This document shows, piece after piece, positions 4,607 through 6,125 of a DNA stretch of 6,125 bases. Both the position numbers and the translations under genes were made by a program. The stretch's first letter is position 1. Each line of letters begins with the position of its first letter. The notes below the pieces were generated by a model. It worked only from the letters and a program-made list of their open reading frames with translations. It was not told the DNA's origin and made no database searches. The DNA is from JAQVOO01 sp964524755 (GTDB lineage Bacteria; Spirochaetota; Spirochaetia; Sphaerochaetales; Sphaerochaetaceae): positions 1 through 6,125 of the forward strand of contig CAZGDR010000073.1 in NCBI GenBank assembly GCA_964524755.1, read 5' to 3'.

Positions 4607-6121
4607 ATGGATTTTATAACTATACAACATGCCAGTAAGCGATTCAGTGGTGTGCAAGCGCTCAAAGATGTCACATTTAAAGTTAAGCAGGGCGAGATAC
4701 ATGGCCTAGTTGGAGAGAATGGTTCTGGTAAATCAACACTAATTAAGATACTTGCCGGGGTATTGCCTGCCGATGGGGGTGAAATAACTATCGAAGGGAA
4801 GAAGATCACTAGTTATGGTCCTCTTACCGGTATACGGCATGGGATTAGTGTTATTTATCAGGACATTTCCCTATTTCCTAACCTAACTGTAATGGAAAAT
4901 ATTTTATTGGGCCGGGTTTTAGAGCAAAATCGAAAGATTTTCTCAAGAAAACAGTTTGAACAGAGAGTGGTAAATATTTTAGATGAATTAGGGGTGGATA
5001 TTAATCATCATGAACTCGTTGGAGAACTCCCCATTGCCCAACAGCAATTAGTTGCCATTGCTCGAGCTTTAAATAATGATTCGAAATTATTGATTTTAGA
5101 TGAACCTACCACTGCTTTAACAAGACAAGAAATAAATCAACTATTCCGTTTGGTAAACAACCTAAAAGATCTCGGTATAGCTATAATCTTTATTAGTCAC
5201 AAACTCGATGAAATTGCAGAATTATGTGACACCGTCTCTATCTTACGGGATGGAGAGATGGTTGCTTCAAAACCAATGTCTGAGCTCACTATCAATAAGA
5301 TTGAAAATTTTATGGTAGGCAAGTCGATGATCCACACCCGAAATATACACGCTAACGTTTCTCCGGAGCAGGTAATGGAAATAACTAACTTGACAAAGAA
5401 AAATAACTTTGCTGATATTTCATTTTCACTACAGAGAGGAGAAGTTTTAGGGGTTATTGGATTGCTTGGGTCTGGACGGACTGAATTAGCTTCTGCATTA
5501 TTTGGTACTGCTCCCGCTGATTCCGGACAGATCAAAATTAGTGGAGAGCCTGTGACAATAAAGTCGGTTCAAGATGCAGTAAAACATGGGATTGCCTATG
5601 TTCCTGAAGACCGTCTTACCCAAGGCTTAGTCATGAATAAGTCAATTAAACTTAATATTGCTATTGCGACCTTGGACCAATCCACCACAAGTATAGGGTT
5701 AGTTGATACTGAGAAGATAGATGCAATGGCCGAAAAATGGATTGAAGACATGGCAATTAAAACTGATGATAAGGAAAAAATTGCCCGAACACTTTCAGGT
5801 GGAAACCAACAAAAAATTGTCCTTGCCAAATGGCTGGCCATGGATCCCAAAGTTCTTATTCTAGATGGACCTACAGTTGGAATTGATGTGGGGGCTAAAG
5901 CTGGGATATTTATCACCATAAATGAAATGGCAAAAAATAGTGGGATGGGAGTTATTCTGATTTCTGATGAGATTAGAGAAATCACCTCACATTGCCATCG
6001 TGTTTTGATTATGAAAAATGGAAGGATAGCCAGAGAGCTGGTTGGGGAAGAAATTACAGATATGGCCATTCAACGTGATCTCGATGAACAAAAGCGTGTC
6101 ATGGCGCAAGATTTGAAGTAG
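4607..6121 (+). CDS. Sugar ABC transporter ATP-binding protein with two NBDs (RbsA/MglA family)
   Basis: Cytoplasmic ATPase that powers uptake with the binding protein and a permease. The 504 residues match the roughly 500 of RbsA/MglA and hold two nucleotide-binding domains. NBD1: Walker A GENGSGKS (36-43), Q-loop Q85, degenerate signature LPIAQQQ (141-147, normal for this family), Walker B LLILDE (161-166) and switch H198. NBD2: Walker A-like GLLGSGRTE (285-293, with Arg for Lys as is usual here), signature LSGGNQQ (396-402) and Walker B VLILD (416-420). The residue after the NBD2 Walker B is Gly421, where RbsA-type proteins usually have the catalytic Glu. A TTG at 4595 would add four residues but overlaps the ribosome-binding site GGAG (4597-4600), which is six bases before the ATG at 4607, so I use the ATG. 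The stop TAG overlaps an AGGAG (6120-6124) that presumably serves a permease gene beyond the window. The exact sugar cannot be told from the ATPase. Confidence 0.94.
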   Translation: MDFITIQHASKRFSGVQALKDVTFKVKQGEIHGLVGENGSGKSTLIKILAGVLPADGGEITIEGKKITSYGPLTGIRHGISVIYQDISLFPNLTVMENILLGRVLEQNRKIFSRKQFEQRVVNILDELGVDINHHELVGELPIAQQQLVAIARALNNDSKLLILDEPTTALTRQEINQLFRLVNNLKDLGIAIIFISHKLDEIAELCDTVSILRDGEMVASKPMSELTINKIENFMVGKSMIHTRNIHANVSPEQVMEITNLTKKNNFADISFSLQRGEVLGVIGLLGSGRTELASALFGTAPADSGQIKISGEPVTIKSVQDAVKHGIAYVPEDRLTQGLVMNKSIKLNIAIATLDQSTTSIGLVDTEKIDAMAEKWIEDMAIKTDDKEKIARTLSGGNQQKIVLAKWLAMDPKVLILDGPTVGIDVGAKAGIFITINEMAKNSGMGVILISDEIREITSHCHRVLIMKNGRIARELVGEEITDMAIQRDLDEQKRVMAQDLK

Positions 6122-6124
6122 GAG
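6120..6124 (+). promoter_or_regulatory. Ribosome-binding site of the next gene, beyond the window
   Basis: AGGAG overlaps the ATPase stop codon at the right edge. In RbsA-type operons the permease gene follows directly, so a membrane permease is expected a few bases downstream; its coding sequence is not visible here. Confidence 0.55.
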
Positions 6125-6125
6125 T

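Overview
The window is about 6.1 kb of AT-rich bacterial DNA, dense with genes, and reads as a sugar-utilisation locus. The best clue to the host is the solute-binding protein: its signal peptide ends ...MFAAGQQE, a pattern I associate with sugar-binding proteins of the spirochaetes, especially Sphaerochaeta and its relatives. Gram-negative-style periplasmic ABC uptake agrees with this. The assignment is inference from style, not from a marker gene.

Layout from left to right. (1) The start of a gamma-carbonic-anhydrase-like gene runs off the left edge on the minus strand (1-91). (2) A 148-base divergent spacer follows. (3) A plus-strand pair comes next: a KdsD/GutQ-like SIS-domain sugar-phosphate isomerase (240-854), then a VOC (glyoxalase-fold) protein one base downstream (856-1377). 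(4) Converging on this pair from the minus strand is an L-xylulose-5-phosphate 3-epimerase of the UlaE/SgbU family (1384-2217). (5) After a 203-base divergent spacer with a near-consensus promoter comes a plus-strand operon: a second SIS protein, this time like 6-phospho-3-hexuloisomerase (2421-2990); a second VOC protein related to the first (3009-3485); a periplasmic sugar-binding protein (3535-4539); and a double-domain RbsA/MglA-type ABC ATPase (4607-6121). The window ends on a ribosome-binding site, presumably that of the permease gene.

How the parts could work together (inference): the binding protein, ATPase and missing permease import a monosaccharide or similar polyol or sugar. A kinase not in this window phosphorylates it. 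The SIS isomerases, the UlaE-type epimerase and the VOC proteins then interconvert phosphosugars or keto intermediates. The most unusual point is that a SIS isomerase followed by a VOC protein occurs twice, with SIS proteins from different subfamilies. Both SIS proteins have lost family-typical residues in the substrate loops, while the two VOC proteins keep the same four candidate metal ligands. This suggests a catabolic module whose substrate and VOC reaction are not obvious from known pathways.

No rRNA, tRNA, CRISPR, insertion sequence or transcriptional regulator gene was seen. No stretch over 300 bases lacks a gene. Two RNA hairpins bracket the binding-protein gene; neither has the U-run of an intrinsic terminator.
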